Made by a program: the position numbers and the translations under genes
Notes under the pieces: generated by a model
Database searches by the model: none
Told to the model about the DNA's origin: nothing
What the model saw: the letters and a program-made list of their open reading frames with translations, nothing else
Assembly: GCA_016213725.1 (NCBI GenBank)
Contig: JACQZS010000223.1
Span: 1-50,229, forward strand
Direction: 5' to 3'
DNA length: 50,229 nucleotides
Origin: Acidobacteriota bacterium
GTDB lineage: Bacteria > Acidobacteriota > Terriglobia > Bryobacterales > Bryobacteraceae
Shown here: one piece after another, positions 8,382 to 16,992 of the stretch
Position numbering within the stretch: the first letter of the stretch is position 1
Layout: each line of letters begins with the position of its first letter

Positions 8382-9406
8382 GAATTGGGCGAAGGAGCGG
8401 GCGGCGGCTCAGGAGCTGCCACGTTGGCATCGAGCTTGAGGGACATCTGGCGGCCGATGCCGGACTGTTCGTTATAGCGCTCGTAGGCCTTGACGATGCG
8501 CTGGACGAGCGGATTGCGGACGACATCGTGTTCGTCGAAGGCGATGACGGAGACGCCTTCGACGCCGCGGAGGATTTCAGCGGCTTCGCTGAGGCCGCAG
8601 CGACGGCCGGGGGGAAGGTCGATTTGGGTGAGGTCGCCGGTGATGACCATTTTGGAGTTGAAGCCCTGGCGGGTGAGCACCATTTTCATCTGTTCGGCGG
8701 TGGAGTTCTGGGCTTCGTCGAGGATGATGAAGGCGTCGTTGAGGGTGCGTCCGCGCATGAAGGCGAGGGGGGCGACTTCGATAACGTTGCGTTCGAGGAA
8801 TTTCTCGACCTTCTCGGTGTCGATCATGTCGAACAGGGCGTCGTAGAGGGGGCGGAGATAGGGATCGATTTTCTCCTGGAGGGTGCCGGGGAGGAAGCCG
8901 AGGCGTTCGCCGGCTTCGACGGCGGGACGGGTGAGGATGATGCGGGCCACCTGTTTGTTCAGGAGAGCGGAGACGGCCATGGCGACGGCGAGGTAGGTTT
9001 TGCCGGTGCCGGCGGGGCCGATGCCGAAGACGAGGTCGTGGCGTTCGATGGCGTCGAGGTAGGCGCGCTGGTTGGAGGTCTTGGGGACGAGGGATTTCTT
9101 GCCGAAGTTGCGGGCCTTGCCGGATTCGACGAGGGAGCGGAGGGTGACGGTGTCGTCGGAGATGAGGACGCGGAGGAAGCTGTTGACGTCGGCGGCGGAG
9201 ATGCGCTGGCCGGCCTCATAGAGGGTGATGTAGTCGCGGAGGATGGACTCGGCGCGGGCGGCGCCATGGGGGTCGCCGTCGATTTCGAGCGAGTCCGGGG
9301 TAAGACGAGTTTCAACGGCGAGACCGGATTCGAGGAGGCGAATGTTCTCGTCGCGGGTTCCGAAGAAGGACTCGAGGCCGCGGATTAGGGGCACGCGAGT
9401 TTTCAT
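8378..9406 (-). CDS. phoH: PhoH-family ATPase
   Basis: 342 aa. A PhoH-type P-loop ATPase, likely RNA-related given the near-universal linkage to ybeY and era. Walker A is GPAGTGKT (130-137) and Walker B is FIILDEAQN (226-234). The N-terminal 110 residues contain the KH-like region common to the PhoL branch. The C-terminal tail is Pro/Ala-rich. It is the first gene of a four-gene overlap chain. The ATG at 9406 is followed by KTRVPLIRG. Confidence 0.93.
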   Translation of the reverse strand: MKTRVPLIRGLESFFGTRDENIRLLESGLAVETRLTPDSLEIDGDPHGAARAESILRDYITLYEAGQRISAADVNSFLRVLISDDTVTLRSLVESGKARNFGKKSLVPKTSNQRAYLDAIERHDLVFGIGPAGTGKTYLAVAMAVSALLNKQVARIILTRPAVEAGERLGFLPGTLQEKIDPYLRPLYDALFDMIDTEKVEKFLERNVIEVAPLAFMRGRTLNDAFIILDEAQNSTAEQMKMVLTRQGFNSKMVITGDLTQIDLPPGRRCGLSEAAEILRGVEGVSVIAFDEHDVVRNPLVQRIVKAYERYNEQSGIGRQMSLKLDANVAAPEPPPAPSPNS

Positions 9407-9455
9407 GCGCTAAGACGGGTCCACGCGAAGAAGGCACGAGCCGTCATGAAGCCAT

Positions 9456-9461
9456 ACTATA
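9456..9461 (-). promoter_or_regulatory. Candidate -10 box upstream of phoH (TATAGT)
   Basis: TATAGT on the minus strand, about 49 nt before the phoH start, in the only gap large enough for an operon promoter. No clear -35 is visible. A five-pair hairpin (CCTGA, loop AGAA, TCAGG) at 9485-9498 overlaps the sigma-gene stop just before it. Confidence 0.3.
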
Positions 9462-9493
9462 GCATAGGCAAGGTGGCGGAGAACCCTGAAGAA

Positions 9494-10114
9494 TCAGGCC
9501 GTGAGGGTGACCAGACCGAGGCGGCCGGTGTGGCGTTGCATGCGTTCCCGGAGTTCGAGGCGGGCGCGCAGAAGCCGGCTCTTGGCGGCGGCCAGGGAGA
9601 TGCCGAGGCGGCTGGCGACGTCGGGCATGGGAAGCTCCTGAACTTCGCGGAGGATGAAGACTTCGCGGAGGAGCGGCGGGATGCGGTGGATCTCCTGGTG
9701 GAGGGTGGTACCGATCTCGGCCTGGGCGAGGGCCTCTTCCGGGGTGGATGATTCGTCGGGCAGGTCGAGGCGGGCCACTTCTTCTCCGGCGACGCCTTCG
9801 TCGAGGTAGAGGAAGCGGGCGCGCTTGTCCTTGCGGAGGCGCATGAGGCACTGGTTGAGAACGATGCGGGAGAGCCAGGTGGAGAACTTGGCGTCCTGGT
9901 TGAACTGGCCAATGTGCTCGTAGGCTTTCCAGAAGGCGTTCTGCACTTCGTCCTCGGCATCCAGCTTGTCCTTGAGAACGGACACAGCGAGGCGCTTGCA
10001 GGTGGACTGATGGCGCTGAATCAGCTCAGAGAAGGCTTCGTTCCCGCCTTGCTGGGCGAGGGCGACGAGCTGCTCATCGGTCAAGTGGTCCAGGTTGGGG
10101 TGGTGCACTCTCAT
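9494..10114 (-). CDS. ECF RNA polymerase sigma factor
   Basis: 206 aa from the ATG at 10114. Region 2 is at about 18-88 (HLTDEQLVALAQQG, then DAEDEVQNAFWKAYEHIGQF, which includes the -10 recognition helix and DDEVQ-like motif). Region 4 is at about 130-185 (PLLREVFILREVQELPMPDVA and the helix ISLAAAKSRLLRAR). An upstream TTG would add 16 residues, but those lack conservation and have no ribosome site. No anti-sigma gene lies next to it on the same strand, so control may be transcriptional or by a distant partner. The start faces the XRE-cupin regulator across a 113-bp shared control region. Confidence 0.92.
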   Translation of the reverse strand: MRVHHPNLDHLTDEQLVALAQQGGNEAFSELIQRHQSTCKRLAVSVLKDKLDAEDEVQNAFWKAYEHIGQFNQDAKFSTWLSRIVLNQCLMRLRKDKRARFLYLDEGVAGEEVARLDLPDESSTPEEALAQAEIGTTLHQEIHRIPPLLREVFILREVQELPMPDVASRLGISLAAAKSRLLRARLELRERMQRHTGRLGLVTLTA

Positions 10115-10184
10115 GATCTCGGCTCTACTTGATGGATGAGTAGAGTATGCCGGAAGAGGCAAAATTTGTGCTCACTTTGAAACT

Positions 10185-10223
10185 CGCTTTAGTAGTATAA
10201 AAATCTTAGCGGAACGCTTTAGT
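10185..10223. promoter_or_regulatory. Paired 9-bp direct repeats between sigma factor and XRE-cupin genes
   Basis: CGCTTTAGT occurs at 10185-10193 and 10215-10223, 30 bp apart (three helical turns). The second copy is part of the dyad AGCG-GAA-CGCT. Between them is an AT-rich stretch with TATAAA on the plus strand and TATACT on the minus strand, usable as back-to-back -10 boxes. This looks like an operator, possibly for the XRE protein itself. Confidence 0.4.
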
Positions 10224-10227
10224 CGTG

Positions 10228-10851
10228 ATGAAAGAACCAGTGAATGTGACGGAGTCGGGGCCGGAGACCGTCCAGAGGGTACTGTCTTCGTACGAGATTG
10301 GGGCGAAGATCCGGCGATTGCGGCTCAAGAAGAAGATCGGGTTGGTGGATCTGGGGCGGCACACGGGGCTTTCGGCCTCGATGTTGTCGCAGTTGGAGAA
10401 CGGGAAGCTGATTCCGACGCTGCCGACGCTGGCGCGGGTGGCGATGGTGTTCGACGTTTCGCTGGAACATTTCTTTGGAGACCGGAAGAAGCGGGGGCTG
10501 TTCTCGGTGGTGCGGGCGGGGGAGAGGATCCGGTTTCCGGAGAAGGCGGAGGCGGCGGCGCCGGCGTGGTATTTCGAGTGTTTGGCGTTTTCGGCGCCGG
10601 ACAAGTCGCTGCAGGCGTACCTGGCGGTGATCGAACCGCGGAAGCGGGAAGAGATGGAGGAGCACGCGCATGAGGGCGCGGAGTTCCTGTTTGTGATCGA
10701 GGGGGAGTTGGGGGTGAAGTACGAGGAAGAAGAGACGCTGTTGAGCGCGGGGGATGGGGTGTATTTTGACGCCTCGCACGCGCACGGGTACCGGTCAGTG
10801 GGCGAGGGGCAGGCGCGGGCGCTGGTGGTGACGACTCCGCCGCGGCTTTAG
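10228..10851 (+). CDS. XRE-family regulator with C-terminal cupin domain
   Basis: 207 aa from the ATG at 10228 (an in-frame GTG lies immediately before). The helix-turn-helix is at about 25-80 (IGAKIRRLRLKKKIGLVDLG, GLSASMLSQLENGK). The cupin barrel is at about 130-205, with EHAHEGAEFLFVIEGEL and SHAHGYRS providing the usual His/Glu cluster. Proteins of this design sense a small metabolite through the cupin and often regulate an adjacent catabolic gene. Here the neighbours are the UroD-fold gene (convergent, stops overlapping) and the ECF sigma gene (divergent). Autoregulation through the repeats just upstream is inference. Confidence 0.9.
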   Translation: MKEPVNVTESGPETVQRVLSSYEIGAKIRRLRLKKKIGLVDLGRHTGLSASMLSQLENGKLIPTLPTLARVAMVFDVSLEHFFGDRKKRGLFSVVRAGERIRFPEKAEAAAPAWYFECLAFSAPDKSLQAYLAVIEPRKREEMEEHAHEGAEFLFVIEGELGVKYEEEETLLSAGDGVYFDASHAHGYRSVGEGQARALVVTTPPRL

Positions 10852-12020
10852 TAGGCGGCGTGGGCGAGGGCGGTATCGACGAAGGCCTGGACGTTTTCGG
10901 GCGGGGTGCCGTATTCGAGGAAGTCGATGGACTGCATGATGAAGCGGCCGCCGGGTTTGCCGGCTTCCATGGCGGCTACGGTAGCGCGGCGGACATCGTC
11001 GATGGAGCCGTTCTGGAGGACATTGACCTGGTCGACGCCGGAGAGGATGACATAGGCGTCGCCGACGATGGACTTGGCGCGGGCGAGGTCGGCATCGCCG
11101 AGGGGGTGGGGACCGAAGGGCTCGACGATGCGGGCACCGAGGGACTTATAGGACTCGACGAGGTTCATGATCTGGCCGCAGTTGTGGTACATAGCGGGGC
11201 GGCCGTTGCGCTGGACGTATTCGATATAGCGGCGCTCGAAGGGCAGGACGAAGCGGTCGTAGTTGGCGCGGCCGAGGAAGCCGCCGGGGACATTGCCGCC
11301 GACGCAGTGGACGTCGGGGGCGGCGGCGTCGATGGCGGCGGTGTAGTCGAGAATGCGCTCCATGGCGAAGTTCATGAGCTTCTCGTAGAAGGGGTAGTCG
11401 ACGCGGAAGAGGCTGTAGAGGACGTCGTGATCGACGAGGAGGGAGGAGTTGTTGAATGGGCCGTGGGGGGTCCAGGTGCCGAGGATGCCATCGTCGCCGA
11501 GAGCGGCGCGGATGGAGGCGACGCGCTGGCGGACCTGCTCTGGCCAGTGGGGGGGCATGCGGGGTTCGTAGCGGATGGCGATGTCGAGATCGGCTTCGGA
11601 TTGGACGGGCTTTTTGGTGCAGGCGAAGACGAAGGTGCCGGGGCGGACCTCTGTGGTGGAGAAGTCCTGAGTGAGGGTGCCGGCGGGGGTGCGGATGGTG
11701 GAGCGGGCGATTTGAGTGTTGCCGTGGGCGATGTGCTCGGTGCGGACCTCCCAGTTTTCCGTTTGCTGGGAGACGTCGAGGCCGCCCATGTGGATGTGGA
11801 GGGGATCGTTGACGCCGTAGAGCATGCGGACGAAGACGTCGGCGCCGAACTGCTTCTGGACTTCAATGACTTTGAGCTGGAGGGCGTGGTGGTCCCAGGA
11901 GTCGATTTCGGGGTGGAGCTGATTGAGGAAGTGTCCGCCGTCGCAGATGAAGAGGGTGACGGGGACGCGGTCCGGCAGGCGGCCTTCGAGGACGGCGAGG
12001 AAACGTTCGCGGGAGGTCAT
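10848..12020 (-). CDS. Uroporphyrinogen decarboxylase-fold protein (methyltransferase-like branch)
   Basis: 390 aa from the ATG at 12020 (MTSRERFLAVLEGRLPDRVP, the family's normal opening). The TIM-barrel motif H279-N-C281-G is the usual H-x-C zinc pair of corrinoid methyltransferases such as MtaA/CmuA. The third ligand expected near GGRFIM is not evident (QSIDFLEYGTP instead). Neither heme nor cobamide genes are adjacent, so housekeeping HemE is unlikely. In Acidobacteria and Planctomycetes such proteins often sit with carbohydrate genes without known function. A longer TTG start at 12062 was rejected. The stop overlaps the XRE stop by 4 bp. Confidence 0.82.
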   Translation of the reverse strand: MTSRERFLAVLEGRLPDRVPVTLFICDGGHFLNQLHPEIDSWDHHALQLKVIEVQKQFGADVFVRMLYGVNDPLHIHMGGLDVSQQTENWEVRTEHIAHGNTQIARSTIRTPAGTLTQDFSTTEVRPGTFVFACTKKPVQSEADLDIAIRYEPRMPPHWPEQVRQRVASIRAALGDDGILGTWTPHGPFNNSSLLVDHDVLYSLFRVDYPFYEKLMNFAMERILDYTAAIDAAAPDVHCVGGNVPGGFLGRANYDRFVLPFERRYIEYVQRNGRPAMYHNCGQIMNLVESYKSLGARIVEPFGPHPLGDADLARAKSIVGDAYVILSGVDQVNVLQNGSIDDVRRATVAAMEAGKPGGRFIMQSIDFLEYGTPPENVQAFVDTALAHAAY

Positions 12021-12067
12021 TTGGTCTGAAACGATGATATAGTTCAACCGTTTTGGAGGCAATTCTC

Positions 12068-14335
12068 ATGATTCGACGCGCGGCGATCGGGATGGTGCTG
12101 GGATGGGGACTGTGGGAGGGGAATGCGCGGGGGGGCTGGATCACGGTGAGAGATGGCCGGGCAGCAGTGCAGGCGGATGGGGTAGAGCGGGGGATCGATC
12201 TGAATGGCGGGCGGGTGCGGACGTGGCGGTACATCGTCTATGGACGGGAGATGCTGGCCGCGGAGGCGCGGGAGTTCACGGTAGTGATTTCGAGAGAGGC
12301 GTCGAACAGGAAGCCGCGCGGTTTGCGCCCGGAAGAGGCGGGGGAGAGGAATTCGTTCAGCGCTGGGAACCGGGGGCGTTGGAGGGGGGACGCCTATGAC
12401 GATTCGAGGTATGCGGACACGCGGCCGGACGCTCCGAAATGGGTGGATGCGCGTCTGGTGGAGGCCGGGGCGAAGGGTACTTTCGCGGGCGAGGTAACGG
12501 CGGAAGTGACGCGACCGAAAGAGTGGCTGAAGCGGTTGACGGTACGGGGGAAGTTGACGGGAGCGCCGGTAGTGGAGGGGGTAGAGGTGGAGTTGATTTA
12601 CGAGGTGAGCGAGGGGTATGGGGCGATCCGGAAGTGGGTGAAGGTGAGGAACGGCGGGGGGAAGTGGCTGCGGTTGGAACGGATGACGATCGACGACCTG
12701 CACCTGGCGGCTCTAACGAGGAAGCCGCTGGCCGCGGCGATGTTCGGCGTGCAGCCGAGCGTGGTGGCATTTGAGTTCCAGGGCGGCGAAGCAGGATTGA
12801 TCGCGGCAAGCGAGGTGCCGTCTGCGCTGCGGTCGATTTCGGACCAGGGGGCAATGGGGTACACGCAGGGGCTGTTCGAGTGGGTACTGGGGCCGGGCGA
12901 AGAGTTCACCAGCGAGCCGGTGTTCTACTACGGCTACGGCGGGGCGGCGAAGGCGACGATCTGTGCCACTTCCACTTCGCTGGACCGGGCGGTGGAGGGG
13001 CCGTACATGGAGCATGTGCGGACGGTGATCGGAGTGGAGGCGGACCGGGCGCCGCATCACGGTCCGCAATGGCTGACGTGGGCGTATTTCTACGCGAATA
13101 TCGACGATCCGCTGGTGCGGCAGTTGGCCGGAATTCTGGGGCGGGCGGGCTTCAAGGAGATGCTGCTGGACGACGGGTGGCAGAAGGGGCGGCTGGGGAC
13201 GGAGATCGACACGAAGAAGTTTCCGGATTTCAAGGCGACGTCGGAGTTTGTGCGGAGCAAGGGGATGGCGCTGGGGCTGTGGGTATCGTGCTTCCGGGAC
13301 TTGGATTCGAAGGACATGCGGAAGATGCCGGAGATGCGGATTCTGCCCGAGCTGATGCGGAGCCAGGAGCTGCCGGGGCTGGGGATGAGCTTCGCGTCGC
13401 CGTGGCGGGACTACTACGTGAAGGACCTGGTGGAACTTGGGCGGCGGTATGGGGTGACGTACTTCAAGCAGGATTTCACGAACATCATGTATGGCGATCT
13501 GGCGGAAGGGCATGAGAGCCGGACACGGAAGGAGTCACTGCTGCGCGGGCTGCGGGGGCTGCTGGCGGCACAGGCGGCGCTGCGGGCGGCGGCGCCGGAG
13601 ATGGTGAACGAGATCACGCACGAGATCTATTGGGGCACGCCGGGGGTACCGGCGGACCTGGCGGCGCTGAAGTACACGGCGCGGTTCCACATTCCGCCGA
13701 ACGAGTGCGTGGGATCGGACCTGGCGCGGGAGTTCGGCGGGCGGAAAGTGAGCGCGGAAGAGCACAGGGCGGCGCTGCTGCGCGGCTGCTGGCTGGCGCG
13801 GCAGAGATTCTATTCACACCGGGGACTGCCTTTGAATCCGCTGGAGTTCTATGCCGCGGCGACCGTGAATCACGAAGGAAGCCTGACGCCCGAGGTGCAG
13901 GACCGGCAGGTGGCTAGCTGGCTGATGGGCGCGCCGGTGTGCTATTCGGGCGATGCGCGAACGCTGACGGAGGCGAACATCGCTCATTACGCGAAGCGGC
14001 TGGCCGAGGTGGAGCGACTGGAGAAGCGCTATGGGATCTACAAGCGGTTTCAGTTCAGCGGCGTGCCGGAGCCGACGGACATAGACTGGCACTGGTGGGG
14101 CAAGCTGACCGGCGCGGGCGAAGGCGCCGTGGTGGTGGTGCGCGGAGGCACAACAAGTACGGACGAGCGGGTGGTGAACATTCCGTGGGTGCAGCGGGCG
14201 AGACGGTACAACGTGGCGGGGTTGTTCAGCGGGAAGGCGTACGGCGAATGGACTGGCGCGCAGCTGCAAGATGCGGGCGTGCGGGTCGCGTTAGGGGTGT
14301 ATGGATCGGAGGTGTTGGAACTGACGGCCCGCTGA
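12068..14335 (+). CDS. Secreted clan GH-D (GH36-like) alpha-galactosidase-type hydrolase
   Basis: 755 aa from the ATG at 12068, preceded by a strong ribosome site (GGAGG). A signal peptide covers residues 1-26. An N-terminal beta-sandwich (about 30-330) is followed by a TIM barrel with EMLLDDGWQKG, FVRSKGMALGLWV and YFKQDF, where D469 is the expected nucleophile. The acid/base is less clear; candidates are in GSDLAREFGG. A C-terminal beta domain ends the protein. Likely substrates are alpha-galactosides or related plant or microbial glycans, acting in the periplasm or outside. It is divergent from the UroD-fold gene across 47 bp and ends 4 bp before the convergent DedA stop. Confidence 0.85.
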   Translation: MIRRAAIGMVLGWGLWEGNARGGWITVRDGRAAVQADGVERGIDLNGGRVRTWRYIVYGREMLAAEAREFTVVISREASNRKPRGLRPEEAGERNSFSAGNRGRWRGDAYDDSRYADTRPDAPKWVDARLVEAGAKGTFAGEVTAEVTRPKEWLKRLTVRGKLTGAPVVEGVEVELIYEVSEGYGAIRKWVKVRNGGGKWLRLERMTIDDLHLAALTRKPLAAAMFGVQPSVVAFEFQGGEAGLIAASEVPSALRSISDQGAMGYTQGLFEWVLGPGEEFTSEPVFYYGYGGAAKATICATSTSLDRAVEGPYMEHVRTVIGVEADRAPHHGPQWLTWAYFYANIDDPLVRQLAGILGRAGFKEMLLDDGWQKGRLGTEIDTKKFPDFKATSEFVRSKGMALGLWVSCFRDLDSKDMRKMPEMRILPELMRSQELPGLGMSFASPWRDYYVKDLVELGRRYGVTYFKQDFTNIMYGDLAEGHESRTRKESLLRGLRGLLAAQAALRAAAPEMVNEITHEIYWGTPGVPADLAALKYTARFHIPPNECVGSDLAREFGGRKVSAEEHRAALLRGCWLARQRFYSHRGLPLNPLEFYAAATVNHEGSLTPEVQDRQVASWLMGAPVCYSGDARTLTEANIAHYAKRLAEVERLEKRYGIYKRFQFSGVPEPTDIDWHWWGKLTGAGEGAVVVVRGGTTSTDERVVNIPWVQRARRYNVAGLFSGKAYGEWTGAQLQDAGVRVALGVYGSEVLELTAR

Positions 14336-14339
14336 GGCG

Positions 14340-14984
14340 CTATTTTGCGCGGTGCGCCTTGAGGAACTGGATGAGGACGGGGACCACCGAGATGAGGACG
14401 ATGAGGATGATCACCTTCTCGAAGTGGGCGCGAATCAGAGGGAAGCTGCCGAACTTGTAGCCGAGGAAGGTCATGGAGGCGACCCAGCCGACACTACCGA
14501 AGACGTTGAAGGAGAGGAAGCGGGGGAGGCCCATGCCGGCGACGCCGGCCACGAAGGCGGCGAAGGTGCGGATGATGGGGACGAACTGGGCGTAGATGAT
14601 GGTCTTGCCGCCGTGGCGAGCGTAGAACTCCTGGGTGCGCACGAGGTATTCGCGGCGGAAGATGCGGGAGTTCGGATTGGCGAAGAGGCGGACGCCGATG
14701 TGGCGGCCGAGGAAGTAGCCGCAGGAGTTGCCGAGGAGGGCGGCGGTGATGAGGGCGGCGATGATGGTGACGAGGTCGAGCTGCCCGGCGCCGGCGACCA
14801 CGCCGACGGTGAAGAGCAGCGAATCACCGGGTAGAAAGAAACCGACCAGAAGGCCGGTTTCGGAGAAGACGATGGCGAACAGGAGCGCGTACCCCCACCA
14901 ACCCGTAAAGACGGTGGTGAGCAGCCCGATGAGCTGTTCCGGGTTGGTGAGGGAACGCAGAAAGTCCAGCAGCGTGTGAAGCAT
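14340..14984 (-). CDS. DedA/SNARE-associated family membrane protein
   Basis: 214 aa with five or six hydrophobic segments. Family motifs are present: ETGLLVGFFLPGDSLLF and the re-entrant arginine motif IIYAQFVPIIRTFAAFVAG. DedA proteins are inner-membrane transporters, including undecaprenyl-phosphate or phosphatidylethanolamine flippases, important for envelope homeostasis. The exact lipid substrate cannot be told from sequence. It lies 17 bp downstream of the PpiD-like gene and likely shares its transcript. Confidence 0.92.
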   Translation of the reverse strand: MLHTLLDFLRSLTNPEQLIGLLTTVFTGWWGYALLFAIVFSETGLLVGFFLPGDSLLFTVGVVAGAGQLDLVTIIAALITAALLGNSCGYFLGRHIGVRLFANPNSRIFRREYLVRTQEFYARHGGKTIIYAQFVPIIRTFAAFVAGVAGMGLPRFLSFNVFGSVGWVASMTFLGYKFGSFPLIRAHFEKVIILIVLISVVPVLIQFLKAHRAK

Positions 14985-15001
14985 CAGTGAGCCGCTGAAG
15001 A

Positions 15002-16939
15002 TTAGCTATTGGAAGCGGCCACGAGGCGCTTCACGTTGTCCTCGTAGATCTTCACCTTCTTCTTCTTGATGAGTTCCTGGACGATGCCGTCGCGGAAGAG
15101 TTCGACGCGCTCCTGGGCCCGGCGCTGCTTGAGGGTCTTGAGAAGCTCTTCGCGGGCGAGGGCGAGCTGGGTGAGGTCGGCCGGGACCTTTTCGACGATC
15201 TTCATGAAGAAGGTGCCGTTGCCGGTCTGGACGGGGCCGACGACATCGCCGACGTTCTTGTTGAAGGCGGCGTCGATGGAGGAAGCGGCGCCGACGCCGG
15301 TGATGGCGCCTTCGCGGTTCACGAGTTCGGAGGTCTTCAGTTCGGCGCCGTAGGATTTGGCGAGGGCGGCAAGATCGGTAGTGGTCTTGAGCTTTTCGCC
15401 GGCCTCGACGATCTTCTGCTGGGCCATCTGGAAGCTCTTCTCGGCGATGAGCCCTTCCTTGACCTTGTCCTCGACCTCAGCGAACTGGGCGGGGCGGGAC
15501 GGGGTGATTTCGGTGACCTGGGCGACCACCAGCTTGTTCTGGCCGACCTGGATGATGGGGGTGACGCCGTTCTTGGGCAGAGCGGCGACGGCTTCATTGA
15601 ACTCGACGCTCACGCCGACGCCCTGAACGGGTTCGCCCTTGGCGACGTTTTCGGCCTTGACGGCCGTGATGCCATTGGCGGCGGCGAGCTTTTCAGCCTC
15701 TTCGCGGGAGCGGACCAGGGTGGTGCGGATCTGGTCGGAGATGGACTGCATCTTCTCGAAGACCTGGGCGCGGACGAGGTCCTGATTGAGTTCAGCCTTA
15801 ACCTCTTCGAGCGGCCGCAGGCGGGCCTGCTCATGAGCGTCCACCCGGATGATATGGAAGCCGTACTGGGTCTTGACGAGAGCGCTGAGTTCGCCGGTCT
15901 TGAGGGTAAAGGCGGCCTTTTCGAACTCAGGCACGGTTTGACCGCGGGTGATCCAGCCGAGTTCGCCGCCCTTGGCGCCGGAACCGGGATCCTCGGAGTT
16001 CTTCTTGGCGAGATCGGCGAAGTTGGCGCCCTTCTTGAGCTGGGCGAGCATGTCTTCCATGCGCTTCTGGATGGCGGCGACTTCGGCGGGGGTCTTGTCA
16101 GTGGTCTTGAGAAGGATGTGACGAGCCTGGACGCGCTCCGGAGTGCGGAAGCGTTCCTGCTGCTGCGCGTAGGCGGCCTGAAGCTGCGCATCGGGCACCT
16201 TGATGGTGGCGGCGATGGCTGCTTCGTCGATGGGGAAGACGAGGTAGCTGCGCTTTTCGGGCAGCAGATAGGAGCTCTTGCCCTTGTTGTAAAACTCCTG
16301 GAGTTCGGCGGGGGTAGTGGCCACCTTGCTCTTAAAGAAATCGGGGCCCAGTCCGAAGTAGGCGACCTTGATCTTCTCGTTGCGGTGCTTGAATTCGTTC
16401 TCGACGTCGGCCGGGGTGACGATGATGCCTTCGAGCGCGAGGGTTTCGAGCCGGGACTGGAGGGCCTGGGCGCGGACATTCTCCTCAAACTGAGGGATGG
16501 TCATGCCCTGCTGGGAGAGCATCTGGGCGTAGATTTCCTTACCGACGAACTTGCCGTCCTGCCAGAGCTGCGGGACGAGAGTGTGGACGATCTGGGCGAG
16601 CTGGGCGTCGGTGATCTTGATGCCCATTTCGGCGGCCTGGTAGCCGACGGCCTTCTGGGCGGCCATCTGCTGGACGATCATGGGGATGTAAACGGCTTCC
16701 ATGCCCCGAGGCAGGCTATTGCCGCGCATTTCGCGCGCAATGAACTGGCGAACATCGGACGCAGTGATCTGTTCACCGGCGACTTCAGCGAGGACGGTAG
16801 GATTCGAGGCGCCTTGGCTACCCCAGCCTCCCCCATAGCCGGGCACCAGGGTGATGACCATCGAGGCGGCGACAAGCGTCAAAAGCGCACCGAGGAGATA
16901 GCGCACAGTCTTCTCCCGGCTGCGGAACAGATCAAACAT
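15002..16939 (-). CDS. PpiD/SurA-type membrane-anchored periplasmic peptidyl-prolyl isomerase
   Basis: 645 aa. One N-terminal transmembrane segment (about 14-34, LLGALLTLVAASMVITLV) anchors the protein. A SurA_N-like helical domain follows (about 45-185), and one parvulin PPIC domain lies at about 270-370 (RVQARHILLKTTD, GGELGWITRGQTVPEFE, YGFHIIRVD). A second helical/chaperone part forms the C-terminus and ends with a basic cluster (KKKKVKIYED). The architecture equals E. coli PpiD, which helps outer-membrane and secreted proteins leave the Sec translocon. The ribosome site is AGGAG. Its own promoter is likely, with TATAAT at 16970-16975. Confidence 0.92.
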   Translation of the reverse strand: MFDLFRSREKTVRYLLGALLTLVAASMVITLVPGYGGGWGSQGASNPTVLAEVAGEQITASDVRQFIAREMRGNSLPRGMEAVYIPMIVQQMAAQKAVGYQAAEMGIKITDAQLAQIVHTLVPQLWQDGKFVGKEIYAQMLSQQGMTIPQFEENVRAQALQSRLETLALEGIIVTPADVENEFKHRNEKIKVAYFGLGPDFFKSKVATTPAELQEFYNKGKSSYLLPEKRSYLVFPIDEAAIAATIKVPDAQLQAAYAQQQERFRTPERVQARHILLKTTDKTPAEVAAIQKRMEDMLAQLKKGANFADLAKKNSEDPGSGAKGGELGWITRGQTVPEFEKAAFTLKTGELSALVKTQYGFHIIRVDAHEQARLRPLEEVKAELNQDLVRAQVFEKMQSISDQIRTTLVRSREEAEKLAAANGITAVKAENVAKGEPVQGVGVSVEFNEAVAALPKNGVTPIIQVGQNKLVVAQVTEITPSRPAQFAEVEDKVKEGLIAEKSFQMAQQKIVEAGEKLKTTTDLAALAKSYGAELKTSELVNREGAITGVGAASSIDAAFNKNVGDVVGPVQTGNGTFFMKIVEKVPADLTQLALAREELLKTLKQRRAQERVELFRDGIVQELIKKKKVKIYEDNVKRLVAASNS

Positions 16940-16956
16940 GGGAAACTCCTAAAACG

Positions 16957-16975
16957 AAGAGACTCTCTTATTATA
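16957..16975 (-). promoter_or_regulatory. ppiD promoter -10 (TATAAT) with adjoining 13-bp palindrome
   Basis: A perfect TATAAT on the minus strand (16975-16970) is followed directly by the palindrome AAGAGA-C-TCTCTT (16969-16957), centred on the expected start of transcription. No strong -35 is visible. The dyad could be an operator. The untranslated leader is about 25 nt and holds AGGAG before the ATG at 16939. Confidence 0.5.
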
Positions 16976-16992
16976 GCCGTGCCGGAGGGGCT

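Noticed and set aside
9485-9498. Five-pair hairpin at the end of the sigma gene as a terminator
   Set aside because: Too short and without a T-run; mentioned only with the phoH promoter region.
10860-12029. 389-codon plus-strand open frame opposite the UroD-fold gene
   Set aside because: Shadow frame; no recognisable domain.
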